64,000 bases of DNA from Saururus chinensis. Its lineage: Eukaryota > Streptophyta > Magnoliopsida > Piperales > Saururaceae. Position numbers and translations under genes: made by a program. This document shows positions 11,836 to 23,505 of this stretch, one piece after another (within the stretch, counting starts at the first letter, position 1; every line of letters begins with the position of its first letter). The notes under the pieces are model-generated. The model saw nothing but the letters and a program-made list of their open reading frames with translations. It was not told the origin of the DNA and did no database searches. The stretch is taken from contig CP141146.1 of NCBI GenBank assembly GCA_035235625.1, positions 23,864,501 to 23,928,500 of the forward strand, written 5' to 3'.

Positions 11836-14313
11836 TGTAGAGTGGCTAGCCAGCAGCGGAAGCTTGGTGGGAGAGGTTGGCGCACATCAAAATCAAAACT
11901 TTACAATAGATCTACACAATACATGCAATAAACTAATACCAATTAGTAATATCAACATGTAAATGATCAAATCAAGTAAATAACTATAACATATTGGAAA
12001 GATACACACTGACCTGGGCTTGATCCAGCCCTAGCACGCCCTCCAAACCAATTCGAGTACGCCAAACACTAGATCTAGAGGAGGAGATTAAGGTTTACCT
12101 TTTTGTGATGATTCCTCTCAAAACCTTGCTTGGAGTGAAGGAATTCTCAGCAAACAAGCCCCTTTTCCTCAGCTCTTCTTCAGCCTCCACGTCCCAGTAG
12201 AGAAGGAGAGTCTCTCCTTGAAAAGCCCCTACAATATAAAGGAGGGCGACTAGCCACCAAGGGTGCGGGTGATAAGTACGAAATATATATCTATTTAATA
12301 TGCCTTTTTACCTTATTTGCTAGTATAGATTAGGTTAATTTAAAGTTAGTTATGGTTTATTTAGATTAAGATAGATATTAGTATTTTAGTATGATTATTA
12401 ATTAATCTTGAGAGTTATTAGTAGTTTTAGAATGTATTTGATTCAAGTTTGAATATTAGTTATATTCTACATGTCTAAAATGTGATATTTTATCCTTTGT
12501 AGGTGAAAGGCGCTTATCGAAAAAATTGGATGATGTTTAAAATAATTCAAAATAGTCTTGACATGCTTTAAAGTGATTTAGATAAATTTTCGGAGTTATA
12601 AACATGTTGAAAATTAATATGGACATGAAAGAAAGAGCTTAATGAACAGAAATTGGACTGTCCAGATTGCAAAAACAGTGTAGTCGTTCGAACGCGCATC
12701 CAGGGCGTTCAAACGGGATAACGTGATTTTGATGCGAAACTCAGTATAGGCGTTCGAACGGGCATGCAGGGCGTGCAAACGGCATAACGCGCAGTTTTCT
12801 TATGTCAGCCAATTTCGAGTCTTTTTCATATTAGACTTCTTCATACGGATTTTAGGCCTATATAAAGACATATTTGGCTCGAAATTGGGAATTAACAAGT
12901 AGATTTTCTGAAGAGAAGAAGGAAGAAGAAGATGGAGAAAAACTCAAAGCTTTCAATGGAGATTTAAGTACTTTCTTCTACCATGGAAAGCTAAACTTTT
13001 CTTTTACTTAGGAGTTGATGAAGCTATAGATAAGTTTCAGTTTCTTTTCTTTTTAATTTAGATCTCAGTTGTGAATTATGACAATTGTATGATAAGGATT
13101 TTCTTTTTAATGGAAGAGCTTTTCATGTTTATTCAATCTATGTTGATTTATTGTCTTATAGATGATAAATTGATGTGGTTTTGATATTTACATCAATTCT
13201 AATTTCTGTGATTTAGATGAGATGGTCATATAATAGTTTTAATGTTAAGATAATTAATGACTTGGATGAGTTATACTAAGACTAGACGGGTCATGCCTAT
13301 AGCTAGTTTAGTGTAGATTATTCGTGCTATTGTCGAAGATAGTTCATGTCATGGAAGTTAATTAATGATTCTTTCTGAAGTAATTCTAGCTTGTAGCTGA
13401 GAATACTTGTTCATATTCACAGTAGATTTAGATTAAAAGTTAAGGAATTGTTATGGTTCTATAGTGGATTCAATTTCCTAGGTAAATTCCATCATATTAA
13501 TCTCTTGTTTTTAAACTAGTTGATTCATTTTCTTTACTTAATTAAAGTTTAAGTTGTTTTAGTTTTTAATCAGCAAATTCCTCTTTATATTTAGTATTAA
13601 TTCATCCGTCCCTGAGGTTCGACAACCCTTAAATACTTATCCTAGTACAATTACCTTGTACACTTACAAATTGTTTAATTATAAACGATGAGCAGGCCAC
13701 ACCGAAAAATAAGAGAGAAGGGGAGGGTGGACTGGTTTTGAGTGGGAAGAAGAATGAGAGATGACCAAGTATGGGAGAAGGAATATCTAATTAAGAATTA
13801 GATCCACAATGAAAGGGGACGCCCCAATCAATTGAATAAGAGAGAATATTCTCTCTTATTCTCTCCATTATTCCCTCTCTCCCCACCTTCCACATATGGC
13901 GGGCTAGAACAAATGGGTTGAGATTACATGGGCTTGAATACTTAATTCCAACCGGTTTAACATCGAGGTTCAATCACAACGGGAGCGGGCTCTGTCACAC
14001 AAAGCCCGCGGAGGCCTAGACTCCCTGCACACGGCCAAGCCCGTGACAGGGTCGACCTCTCGCTAATCACGCGGGTCCCACCCTCAACACCTAATTCGCG
14101 CATCTGGGCCCCACATGTGTAAATGCACACCTATATGTATGTCTAGTGTATGTGTGCCATATGTGGGTCCCATTCAAATTATGTGTATCGAAGGTACATG
14201 TGGGCTCGGCGCAACCGCCCCCACCACCCTTGGACCCCGTGGCCCGTACCGGCTCACCCGGACAGCAACACCGTTAGTCCAAACCGGGTCTGAGCCCATA
14301 CCATTGTCCAACA
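11836..14313 (-). repeat. 3' LTR of the copia element (split by a solo LTR)
   Basis: Two parts, 11836-12269 and 13692-14313, are collinear with the right LTR at 19321-20371, for example tgtagagtgg at the start and ggtccaaca-type end. The break is at gggtgcggg, matching gggtgcaggccgcac at 19743 of the unbroken copy. The bases after 14313 form a purine-rich tract on the minus strand (AGTAGGGGA), consistent with the polypurine primer of plus-strand synthesis next to the 3' LTR. Confidence 0.93.
12270..13691. mobile_element. Solo LTR (TGATAAG family), copy 1
   Basis: A 1422 bp insertion, TGATAAGTAC to AAACGATGA, flanked by GCGGG (12265-12269) and GCAGG (13692-13696), a five-base duplication with one difference. 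It is closely similar throughout to 56180-57615. It contains no internal region, primer-binding site or coding frame, so it is a solo LTR left by recombination between two LTRs. Two direct repeats of a block carrying cgttcgaacg and agggcgttc occur at 12680-12790. The terminal A in place of CA (ATGA) is a point change compared with copy 2 (ATCA). Confidence 0.93.
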
Positions 14314-14430
14314 TCCCCTACTATGGGTGAAGGGCTCATATAGTCCAACAGCGACCAGCGCTAGTCCTGTCGAAGACCAGTGCTATGAGTGTGCTTAGAA
14401 AATAGATCCGTTGTAAAGGCCTTAGTGAAT

Positions 14431-15760
14431 GGATCTGCCAACATCTCAGAAGTAGGAAAATGACTCACAGTCACTTCTCCTCTCTATAGCATCTCGAAGA
14501 TGCAATGGTAATGCATCTCAATGTGCATACCCCTAGCACTGATCTCCCCATTCTTAAGTGTCGACACTGTATCCAGATTATCATAATACATCTAGACAAT
14601 AGCATTAATCCATTTTTCTTGCCCCAATTTTGTTAGAAACTCTTTAATCCAAATTGCTTAAGAAGCTGCAATACTGTATGCATAAAACTCAGCTTCCATC
14701 GTAGACTTAGAAACACTCTTTTGTTTCTTACTTGCCAATGACAGACTTTCCATCTAATAGGTGAGTTTTAAACTCTTAGACCCTAATAGATACCGAAATA
14801 CCCTCTTCACTGCTTTCCAGTGTTGAAGACCAGGGTCTGCTTGGTAACAGCTTAACAAGCTTACCACAAAACTCAGATCAGGTCGAGTACAGGTCATGGC
14901 ATACATCAAGCTGTCAATAGCGTGTGCATATGGCACTGACTCCATCCGGAGTCGGTCTTCCTCTGTCTGAGGAGTCATACTCTTAGACAACACAATACCC
15001 TTGTATATATAAGATTCAATGGTTTTTCAACCAATGATATTGAAGCATTTAAGAACGCTTTCTATGCATGACTCTTGAGATATACTAAGCTTCCTAGCTT
15101 TTCTATCTTTGTCAATTTTCATCTTGAAGATGTAGGATGCCTCACCTATGTCTTTAATCTCAAATTGGGTTTTGAGCCATTCTTTTAAACTGACTATCAT
15201 ACTAAGGTCATTCCCCATCAAGAGTATGTTATCTACATACAGTGACAACATCATATACCTTACACCATCTCAGAAGGTATAGACACAATGATCGTGCTCG
15301 TTCACTATGAACCCATACTCACTAATCACCTTGTGAAAAGTGAAGTACTATTGCCTGGGAGATTGTTTTAGGCCATACAATGATTTTATAAGCTTGCACA
15401 TCTTGTGTTCCTCTTTAGGAATCATGAAACCCTCAGGTTGTTCCATGGAAATCTCCTCCTCTAAATCTCCATTTAGGAAAGAAGTCTTTACATCCATTTC
15501 GTGCAACTCTAAATCAAAGTAAGCAATGTATGCTAATAGACATCTAATCGAGTCAAATCTTTACACCGGTGAGTATGTCTCCTTAAAGTTTATCCCATAC
15601 ACTTAGGTGAACCCCTTAGCTACTAATCTCGCCTTGTACTTATCTATAGACCCATCAGCCTTAAGCTTCTTCTTAAAGATCCATTTACATCCAATGAGCT
15701 TTTGCTCTTTAGGTAGATCCACTATCTCCCAGACCTTGTTCTTTAGGATAGAGTCCATCT
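14431..15760 (-). pseudogene. Copia reverse transcriptase and RNase H, broken
   Basis: Minus-strand fragments read IGCKWIFKKKLKADGS at about 15680, then ETYSPV, LYGLKQSPRQ (about 15360), and LYVDNILLMGND at 15200-15250, followed by the linker MTPQTEEDRLRMESVPYA at 14930-14990 and the PYAHAIDSLMYAMTCTRPD block. These are the usual plant copia RT motifs. The catalytic YVDD is YVDN here. The last frame stops after KLTY at 14754; RNase H resumes as SKSTMEAEFYA near 14700, so the middle of RNase H including its TDxDWAG region is missing. Several stops lie between motifs. Confidence 0.9.
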
Positions 15761-15764
15761 CTTC

Positions 15765-16679
15765 CTAAATAGCAACCTGCCATTCTTGAGCGTCTAGAAG
15801 ACTTAAAGCTTGCTTAAGGGTAATCGGGTCATTTAGAATAGGTTCATCTAGCGTGACGTTGTCCTCCCCTAACATTGTATAGAAGTCCCTCAACAGAATT
15901 GAAGGTCTTCTTTCCCTCAATGCCCTAAGTTCAAGTTTTGATTGGTTTTGATCTAATCCAATTACTTCCTCCGGGGAAGTACTAGGACCAACCTCTTTAA
16001 CCACCTCAAATAAATCAACGTTCTTGTTAGGAATTCTAGGGTTTAATTCTTCTTCTAAGAAATAAGCGTCTCTAGACTCAACAACCCCCATTGTCCCATC
16101 TGTGTGGTGAACCACGAATAGGTTCCCCTTAGAGTGGTCACAGTAACCAATAAAGTTGCACTTTATGGTCTTGGGGTATAGCTTTGACCTATGCTTATAA
16201 GGCACCTTTATGTGTGCCCTAGACCCCCATACTCTAAGATGCCCTAAGTTCGGACGTCGACCCGTCCATAACTCATAAGGTGTCCGTTGGACTACCTTTG
16301 TTGGTACACGATTAAGGATGTACACGGCGGTGTCTAAAGCCTCACCCCAGAAGTTAGTTCCTAACTTAGAGTGATTTAACATGGACCTTACCATGTCCAT
16401 AATCGTCCTATTACGCCTTTCTGCCACTCCATTTTGCTGTGGAGTGTACGGTAGGGTGTACTGATGAACTATTCCCTAATCAGTACAGTAATCTTTAAAC
16501 AGGTTAGAGGTGTACTTGCCACCCCTGTCAGTCCTCAAGATTTTTACTTTCCTGCCTAACTGAGTCTCTACCTCAGCTTTAAATTCCTTCAATTTATCTA
16601 AGGCTTCAGACTTCCTGCGTATTAAATACATATACCTGTATCTTGAATAGTCATCAATGAACGTAATGAAATACATCAT
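15765..16679 (-). pseudogene. Copia integrase core and C-terminal region, broken
   Basis: The frame 16679-16476 has YFITFIDDYSRYRYMYLIRRKSE and ILRTDRGGKYTS, the first two acidic positions of the DDE core. The frame from 16427 continues [16 protein letters not shown] (third acidic position in the [13 protein letters not shown] block, split by a stop near 16470) and the GKR-type [12 protein letters not shown] and [10 protein letters not shown] stretches typical of the copia integrase C-terminus. The frame ends at 15765 with a stop before RT. Confidence 0.9.
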
Positions 16680-16853
16680 ACCTCTGTGGGTCTAAACATT
16701 TAGGGGCCCACAGATGTCAGAATGTACTACCCCTAAGAGTTCATTTGCCCTTTGTCCCTTTTGGAAAGACTATCTGCTTATCTTACCCGATAAGCAATCC
16801 TCACACACACATAGGTCTTTGGATATTTTGGGTAACAACCGAGCGCTCGACAT

Positions 16854-17621
16854 TCAATGTAGCTTGTATACATTTACATGACACAAACGCATATACCAAA
16901 GCAAGGCATCATCCACAGACAAAATAATATATTCAAAAATGCTTATTTTATTAGATTTAATTGAGTTCATTACATCTAAACAGTACAACCCATCAATTAA
17001 AGAAGTAGTAAATAAAACGGTCCCACCCTTGTCCACAGTTGCATTACTCCCCTTGAACCTAACCTCAAACCCCTTCTTAGTCAGAACAGGGATTGAAATC
17101 AGGTTCTTCCTGATGGAGGGAGTAAATAGCATATTTATCAAGTTTAGGTTAGACCCACTCTTTAGAAGAATCTTATAACTCTCCATAGCCTCCACCTCGC
17201 AGTACGTGTTGTTCCCAATGAAGACTTTGTTTTGGCCAGGAATTAGATTGACCGTCTCACCACTTGTTCCCCTAGAGTGGGAAACATGCACAGTCGCTCT
17301 TGAGTCCAGCCACTAAGTCTTCTCCTTGATGTCAGCAAGCATCACTTCAGAAACAACACAGACGATATCCTCGTTCTTGCCCTTGTCCTTACTTGAATGG
17401 TTATCCTTCTGGGGACAATTAGCCTTGAAGTGACCCACCTGGCCACACTTGAAATATGCACCTTTGGATTTGTCATTCCCTTTTCCAGTGCCCTTGTTAT
17501 GAGGCTTCTTCCCCTTCTTCTTGAAAACTTTCTTAGAGGGACCAGACCCCTGTCCACCTTTCTTTCCCCCACCAGAGTTATGTACCAGGTTGGTAGTAGC
17601 AGCACCCCCAAAAGCCTTCAC
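16854..17621 (-). pseudogene. Copia CCHC knuckle, protease and integrase N-terminus, broken
   Basis: The 17621-17313 frame is Lys/Gly-rich and ends in the nucleic-acid knuckle AYFKCGQVGHFKANCPQ, where the first Cys of C-x2-C-x4-H-x4-C is replaced by Phe-neighbouring residues (YFKC rather than CFKC). A stop at 17312 falls at the protease active site, which reads WLDSRATVHV where the family has D-[ST]-G-A; the Gly is Arg. The protease body continues to 16950 (LISIPVLTKKGFEVRF) and the integrase zinc-binding region starts LLWYMRLCHVN at about 16880, with a His-poor, broken remainder. Confidence 0.85.
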
Positions 17622-17753
17622 ATGGTTCTTTCTTTCTTACTCAAGCCTAAGTTTGGCAGTCAAAGCCTCCATTGTGATCTTCTGGTCACTCATATTCAGA
17701 TAGATCATTACACTCTCCCAAGATTTGGGAAGGTTGTTCAACACTGTTGACAC

Positions 17754-18218
17754 TTAGATTCTCTCAGAGATGGGGTCCTCCAGTGTCTCTAGGTCATCAG
17801 CTATGGTGGTCATGGCACTCAGGTGCTCATTCACATCATCTCCCTCCCTCATCATAGAATTTTGGTATTTAGAATATAACATCCTCTTATGAGCCTTAGT
17901 CTGCTCCCTATACCTCACTGACACTACATCCAGCATCTCTCTGGCAATCTTATACTTCTCAAAGAGCCTTTCTATCTTAGTCTCCATGAAAGTGATAATG
18001 GTGGACCTAGCCTTTTTATCATCATCCCTCAACTTCTCAAGTGTTTTAAACTGATCAGTTGATGTACCCTCTGGTGGTTGCTCAATGACCTGCTCAAATA
18101 CATGAGCAATATCAGAAAGAGTAAGGATGTGATGAATCATTCTCTTCCACACCAGATAATTATCAGCGTTAAGTTTCTCAGTTTTCCCTAACTTGGTAGT
18201 TACCATTTTGGAAGCCAT
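17754..18218 (-). pseudogene. Copia Gag N-terminal domain (truncated by a stop)
   Basis: 154 residues starting MASKMVTTKLGKTEKLNADNYLVWK. The Y-x-x-W pattern near the N-terminus, the LTLSDIAHVFEQ region and the helix-rich remainder match the Gag of plant copia elements (UBN2/DUF4219 type), which forms the virus-like particle. A stop at 17754 interrupts a frame that continues on the other side with VLNNLPKSWE, still recognisable Gag. The ATG is the first in the leader and sits 1.1 kb from the 5' LTR. Confidence 0.9.
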
Positions 18219-18559
18219 TGTTTATCTACAAGGAAACAAGCAGTGAACAGGAAATTAATACTATTTAAGGAAGGCTGACTCCTTAATATATAGGTAATAG
18301 CTTAGATAAACCCTAAATCTAATTATAAGCCTAGGGACAAGAAAGAGTATATTATGCTGAGTTTCCTTATTTAGAATCACCTAATTAGGGTTTGGGTTAC
18401 TTTTTAAAAATAACCCCCACTACCCCTTAACCCCTTAAAGGAAGTTACCCTAATTAGGTATCTATGTGTTTTATGAATTTAAAAATTCTAAAATACCCAA
18501 CCCAGCACACAAATTAGGAAATAAACATAATTACAGGCTTCTGAAATTTTGGAATTCTG

Positions 18560-18930
18560 TCCAAAAAAATTTTGGTATATATTTACCAAAATGCCCCTAG
18601 GGCTATTTTGGTCGTTTCCACCCTTAAGGGCACACCAAAATTAATCACAGAAACTTTACAAAGTTATAATCCAAAAAAATAACAATTTTGAACACTGCTG
18701 GAAATTAAGATTCTTTCCAGAAAAATTTTTGATGTATGATTACCAAAATGCCCCAAGGGCTATTTTCGTCTTTTTTGCCCTCAAAAGGCACACTAAAAAA
18801 TTATCACAGCAACTAAAGCATGTTATCAACACAGAGAATAAAATATTTGGACAGAACTATATTAAGCACACAGAATACACGTGTGAATTGCCCAAAATGC
18901 CCCTAGGGCTATTTTGGTCAATTTACACCC
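18560..18930. repeat. Three imperfect ~150-bp repeats in the copia leader
   Basis: The phrase ccaaaatgcccctagggc followed by tattttggtc occurs near 18587, 18741 and 18893 with small changes, giving units of about 153 bp. Each unit holds a short inverted repeat (ccaaaat/attttgg) flanking ccctaggg, so each could fold into a small hairpin. It lies between the 5' LTR and Gag of the copia element. Confidence 0.7.
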
Positions 18931-19306
18931 TTAACCAATTAAATTAAATTTGTTATCACAATAAATAATTCAAAAGATCCTTACTGTCCAGCAAGGAGTG
19001 TGTGCCTAATCGTGATCAGAGAAAAAGAATTATGCACAAAATATATGTGGCTAAATTACCACTATGCCCTTATGCATACAATCGTGCACAAAAAACTCAA
19101 TTTAAACTCTAATCACGTGAAACTAGCAATCAAATCATTCATAAACATGCTAATTACAGTTAAATTCAATCCAATATGAAAAGCCCCTTGAATTGAAAAG
19201 TAGATCATACGATTTAAACCCAAATCCCCAATTCTAGCCTTTTAGGCCTAGATCGGGTAATTCCAATTGACCTTTGGTCAAATCAGCGACCAAACCTCCC
19301 CCAAAT

Positions 19307-19319
19307 GGCTCCGATACCA
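19307..19319 (-). promoter_or_regulatory. Copia primer-binding site, initiator tRNA-Met
   Basis: In element sense it reads TGGTATCGGAGCC, one base (G19320) from the end of the 5' LTR. The plant initiator tRNA-Met ends GGCTCTGATACCA, so the site is complementary with one mismatch. This supports both the family and the element's orientation. Confidence 0.9.
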
Positions 19320-19320
19320 C

Positions 19321-20371
19321 TGTAGAGTGGCCAGCCAGCAGCGGAAGCTTGGTGGGAGAGGTTGGCACATCAAAATCAAAACTTTACAATAGATCTACAC
19401 AATACATGCAATAAACTAATACCAATTAGCAATATCAACATGTAAATGATCAAATCAAGTAAATAACTATAACATATTGGAAAGATACACACATGACCTG
19501 GGCTTGATCCATCCCTAGAACACCCTCCAAACCAATTCGAGTACGCCAAACACTAGATCTAGAGGAGGAGATTAAGGTTTACCATTTTGTGATGATTCCT
19601 CTCAAACCCTTGCTTGGAGTGAAGGAATTCTCAGCAAACAAGCCCATTTTCCTCAGCTCTTCTTCAGCCTCCACGTCCCAGCAGAGAAGGAGAGTGTCTC
19701 CTTGAAAAGCCCCTCCAATATAAAGGAGAGCGACCAGCCACCAAGGGTGCAGGCCGCACCCAAAAACAAGAGAGAAGGGGAGGGCGGACTGGTTTTGAGA
19801 GAGAAAAAGAATGAGAGATGACCAAGTATGGGAGAAGGAAGATCTAATTAAGAATTAGATCCACAATCAAAGGGGATGCCCCATTCAATTGAATAAGAGA
19901 GAATATTCTCTCTTATTCTCTCCATTATTCCCTCTCTCCCTACCTTCCATATATGGCGGGCTAGAACAAATGGGCTGAAATTACATGGGCTTGAATGCTT
20001 AATTCCAACCGGTTTAACATAGGCTCAATCACAATGGGAGCGGGCTCTGTCACACAGAGCCCGCGGAGGCCTGGACCCCCTGCACAAGGCCATGCCCGTG
20101 ACAGGGTCGACCCCTCGCTAATCATGCGGGTCCCACCCTCAACACCTAATTCGCGCGTCTGGGCCCCACAATGTGTAAATGCACACTTAGATGTATGTCT
20201 AGTGTACTTGTGTGCCATATGTGGGTCCCACTCGAATTATGTGTACCGAAGGTACATGTGGGGTCGGCGCGACTGCCCCCACCACCCTTAGACCCCGTGG
20301 CCTGTACCGGCTCACCCGGACCGCGACACCGTTGGACCAAACTGGGCCCGAGCCCATACCATGGTCCAACA
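19321..20371 (-). repeat. 5' LTR of the copia element (intact copy)
   Basis: 1051 bp, plus-strand TGTAGAGTGG to GGTCCAACA. It is the uninterrupted version of 11836-14313. The first 41 bases contain AGAGTGG, CAGCGGAAGC and TGGTGGG in the order found in initiator tRNA-Met. GC-rich U3 (20030-20371) contains tccaccctcaacacctaa and gggccc blocks also present at 7450-7754. Confidence 0.95.
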
Positions 20372-21029
20372 AGGGGAAGAATATTTTCAAGGGAGGAGGT
20401 ATGGTGTATGCAAAGAGGTCCTAGTATGGAAAAAAGACCTGCCTGGAAGCCTTTTCTTCACTAGCAAAACAACTGGTGAGATTAAAGTGTGGGGCTCTCT
20501 AAGAAGGTAACAAACTGACATGAACTGTATAATTGTGAAGACCAAGAGATGTTCCAACTTCATTATTTGTACATTGAACTTGAAATTTAGTAAGCATTGA
20601 GAAAGGCAGAGAAGAGGCATAAGCAAGATGATTATATACATATTAGTTTTTTTAAAATAATATTTTTTTCTTTTTCTGTCCATCAAATAAATAATATAAC
20701 GTGCATCAAATAAATGGTTATATATCAAAATGCTGCCCTGTATTAGTGATATACTTTCAATTAAAAATTTCAAATAAATAGTTCTATTGAATCATATGAA
20801 AGCCAAGAGTTACTTCAGTGTGCCATATATTAAATAGTCTTTGGTGATAGCTGAATAGCATATTTTGGGTGTAGAATTCTTATGCCAATGGATGAAGTTT
20901 ACATGTTCTACTCCAACAGCAACATTTACTTCATTGTGTGGAGATTTATGACAAAAGTGAAGCAATTGACTTAATTGATATGAATTGAGTTAGATCAGGC
21001 CCTTTAAATTGTGTGGTTGGCTAGACACT
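20372..21029. other. Unassigned low-repeat DNA
   Basis: Sequence right of the copia insertion. It probably contains introns of the methionine aminopeptidase pseudogene that lies next to it, but I found no further convincing exon. Confidence 0.3.
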
Positions 21030-21600
21030 TTCTTGTATTGATCATTATTGACTGATGTGAATGTACTTTTTTGAAAACTACCATAACCAAGAGGTGAAGG
21101 ATGAGCCCAAGCATCGATGATCGATGATCATTTGTGCACTCCCTTATTAATCTCATTTATCGTTATAGATGGCTGAGAGAGAACATAAACACTTGAACAA
21201 CACATTGAATTGACACAGTACAAAAAACAAAACACTATGAATGCTGAAGTACATACTTAGCCAAAAAAAACCCTATTCATGAAAAATGATAAGGTCTTGA
21301 TATGTGCTTTAAGTTTTTTATTTTCTATTATTACATTCGATATTAAGAAAGAGTATTCTCACACTAACCAACGTTTTTGCATAGTCCAATACACTAAGCA
21401 GCAAGCTCACCAGCAGCTTTTATGCATGCTATATCCTCTGAATCATGTATTTGAAGAGAAGAGGAAAGCTCAGGCAATGACTCCAAACCCAAATATGGAG
21501 GTCTAGGAATATGGTCTGGCACAGCAAGATGCCGAAAACCCTCCCACGCCTTAGAGGTTTCTGTTGTCTCGGTTTTTAGCTACCTTGAAACTCTTGTTCC
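21030..21600 (-). pseudogene. Methionine aminopeptidase type 1 (organellar) pseudogene
   Basis: Two minus-strand blocks. The first (about 21600-21361) reads PLRRGRV, then in another frame VPDHIPRPPYLGLESLPE and LQIHDSEDIACIKAAGELAA, then, after a stop and another shift, VLDYAKTLVSV. The second begins after a good acceptor (tctctcag, exon from 21172) and reads PSITINEINKGVHK, a stop, then AWAHPSPLGYGSFQKS to about 21030. In order these match the start of plant MAP1B/C/D: the pre-catalytic RRG.V and P.HI.RPPY blocks, the AAGELAARVLDYAGTLV helix and the P[ST]PLGY.GFPKS block near the first metal ligand. The metal-binding residues themselves are absent. Frameshifts and stops show it is dead, and the retained intron shows it is a DNA-level copy, not a processed one. 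Confidence 0.8.
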
Positions 21601-23399
21601 CATCAGATGTTACAATTGTGGCAAAAAATTATTTACCAATTAACAACAATTAAATAAAAAAACTATACAAGAAGCTGAGAGCATGAAGCCCTGTTTGTTT
21701 GCCGGGACACAAAGTAATTTCACTCATTTCCACCCTTTCATACAGAGAGCAGAAATTAAAAGGAAAGTAAGTCAACTGAAAATTCTGAAAAGCCTATCAT
21801 CTGAATTTCACACTGAATTTGAATCTAAATCAGATTTGAATCTGAATCTAAATATGAATCTGAATATGTTGAATTTTTAAAAAAATTAAAATAAATAATT
21901 ATTTAATTTATACTAAAAAACTTTATTATAGTAAAGATCATATGTATAAGAGTGTTGGTAGTTGACATTCAAACCAAATAAAAAATTATTTATATTATTT
22001 ATTTTATTAAATATTAATTACTATTTAAATATTATTGTCGATATGAAACTTCAACTATCATATTCGGATGCTTCCCTGAGGAATTTTGTTTTGTGTGTAT
22101 GAGACGAGTGGAATATGAAGCTGATTACTTTGTATGTAGCAGTGTAATTTCCATTGCCTCTTCTTTCCATAAGGGCGATGAGGAAGAAGTCATTTTAGCT
22201 CCGACATTAATTACGAGAAAACTTATTTGTAGTAATCATACTCTCAATAGTCAATAACATTAATTACTGGGAATCCAAATGACTTAAGTAGTAGCTTGCA
22301 ATGCAAGTAATTTAGTGTTCCCTCCTCCACTTGAAAACCGGCTTTAAGAAAGTGGACTTAAGTGGCATACATTGTATGCAGTACAAAAAATTAAGAATCA
22401 TTATCCGTAAAATCATTTAAATTCAACTGATAGATTATATTGGTGAAACGCTGTGTAATATGATGATGAAGAAGAAGCTGTTGATGGGAAGAGAAGAAAG
22501 ACAGAGAGAGGAGAGAAGAGGCAGACAATGAAGTTGAAGAGAAGGCAAGATTATTTGATTATACAATCCATACAGAAAAAAACTTTAACTACATGTCTCT
22601 TAATGCAAAATCTTGAGAACCCATTTGTTGAGCGACGATGAGAAGTTTTTTTCGATGTTCATATGTCTAAAAAACCTTAAAATGGCCGCATTTTAAATCT
22701 CAGAAAAAGGGACAAACTTTGGGGAAGATCCAGAACTACATTTGTACAAGGTCAAGGCTCATCCCAAATTCAGTTTGATGGCAATTACTGCCTATAAAGG
22801 TAATTCACACTAATGTCTTTTTAAATCTAGCACTTACTTCCACATTGCCTACAAGCCTACTAGTTTACATGATCGTGCGGATCATCACTTTTAATCAAGA
22901 TCAGCTGGCCGCTCTCTGCACTTGGAAAGGGAAGTCAAGTATATTGATCAGATGCTCTCCAACACCTATTTCTTCATACTCTAAAAATCACAAAGTGATG
23001 TTACATGAAAGCTGAAGCAGCAAAATGTAAATTTCCTAACAGCGTAGAAAGCAGCTCTCTATGGTTGATCCAGTTGGTACTGCATGCCAAAAGCGTAAAA
23101 ATTAGCTGTGAATTTACATTAACATAAGCAGTGAATAGTTCTTTTTCGTTTTCTTTGTATAAAATGGGAGATTCTAACATAAACAAACAAAATATGAGCA
23201 CCTTAAAACAAAATGAAATTTTTTTTATAATAATGGAGGAGGCAGAGGGAAGCTGGGAATCAGTGGAGTATCTGATCTACAATTGACATACATGCTTAAT
23301 AGCTTAATTCCCATTCTAAGATGATGATTGATCATGCACAAATCATAAAAGAGACTAGAGATGAGACTGAGAACCTCAAAACAGGTAGGAAATCACAAA
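21601..23399. other. Unassigned AT-rich DNA
   Basis: No supported gene. Bases 21686-21700 (gccctgtttgtttg) resemble a terminal inverted repeat of hAT-like MITEs and 21800-21860 holds a short gaatctgaatct tandem. The region 22470-22560 is purine-rich. If the foldback at 23400-23505 is a microRNA precursor, part of 22900-23399 would be its 3' transcript. Confidence 0.3.
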
Positions 23400-23505
23400 A
23401 TCCATCCTCTTAACCATGCCAACGTGGATCACATGTACTACTCCCGATCCATGTAGGCACTTGCCGTAGTACATGTGACCCATGAAGGCACTGTGAAGAG
23501 GGGAT
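23400..23505 (-). ncRNA. MicroRNA-precursor-like foldback
   Basis: Arms 23400-23441 and 23466-23505 are inverted repeats around a 24-base loop. The innermost 12 bases (CACATGTACTAC / GTAGTACATGTG) pair perfectly. Outward the pairing continues for about 25 more positions with isolated mismatches, through the GCC/GGC and CCTCTT/AAGAGG blocks. Two of the departures are G.U pairs only if the minus strand is transcribed, which favours that strand. Arm length, few and mostly symmetric mismatches, and short loop match plant microRNA precursors. On the minus strand the hairpin begins 6 bases after a possible splice acceptor (ttctccaag, exon from 23511). No long coding frame overlaps it. I do not recognise the sequence as a known family; a small inverted repeat from a MITE is an alternative. 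Confidence 0.55.

Larger units (their letters stand above)
11836..20371 (-). mobile_element. Ty1-copia retrotransposon with both LTRs, decayed
   Basis: Minus-strand element. The LTRs at 11836-14313 (interrupted) and 19321-20371 begin TGTTGGACC and end CTCTACA in element sense. Internal order 5' to 3' on the minus strand is primer-binding site, Gag, CCHC knuckle, integrase, reverse transcriptase and RNase H, that is the copia order with integrase before RT. Every domain carries stops or frameshifts, so it cannot make its own proteins. The LTRs remain very similar in alignable parts. The flanks do not show a clean duplication: AGGGG follows the right LTR at 20372-20376 and AGGGG lies at 11827-11831, but four extra bases separate the latter from the left LTR. 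Confidence 0.93.
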
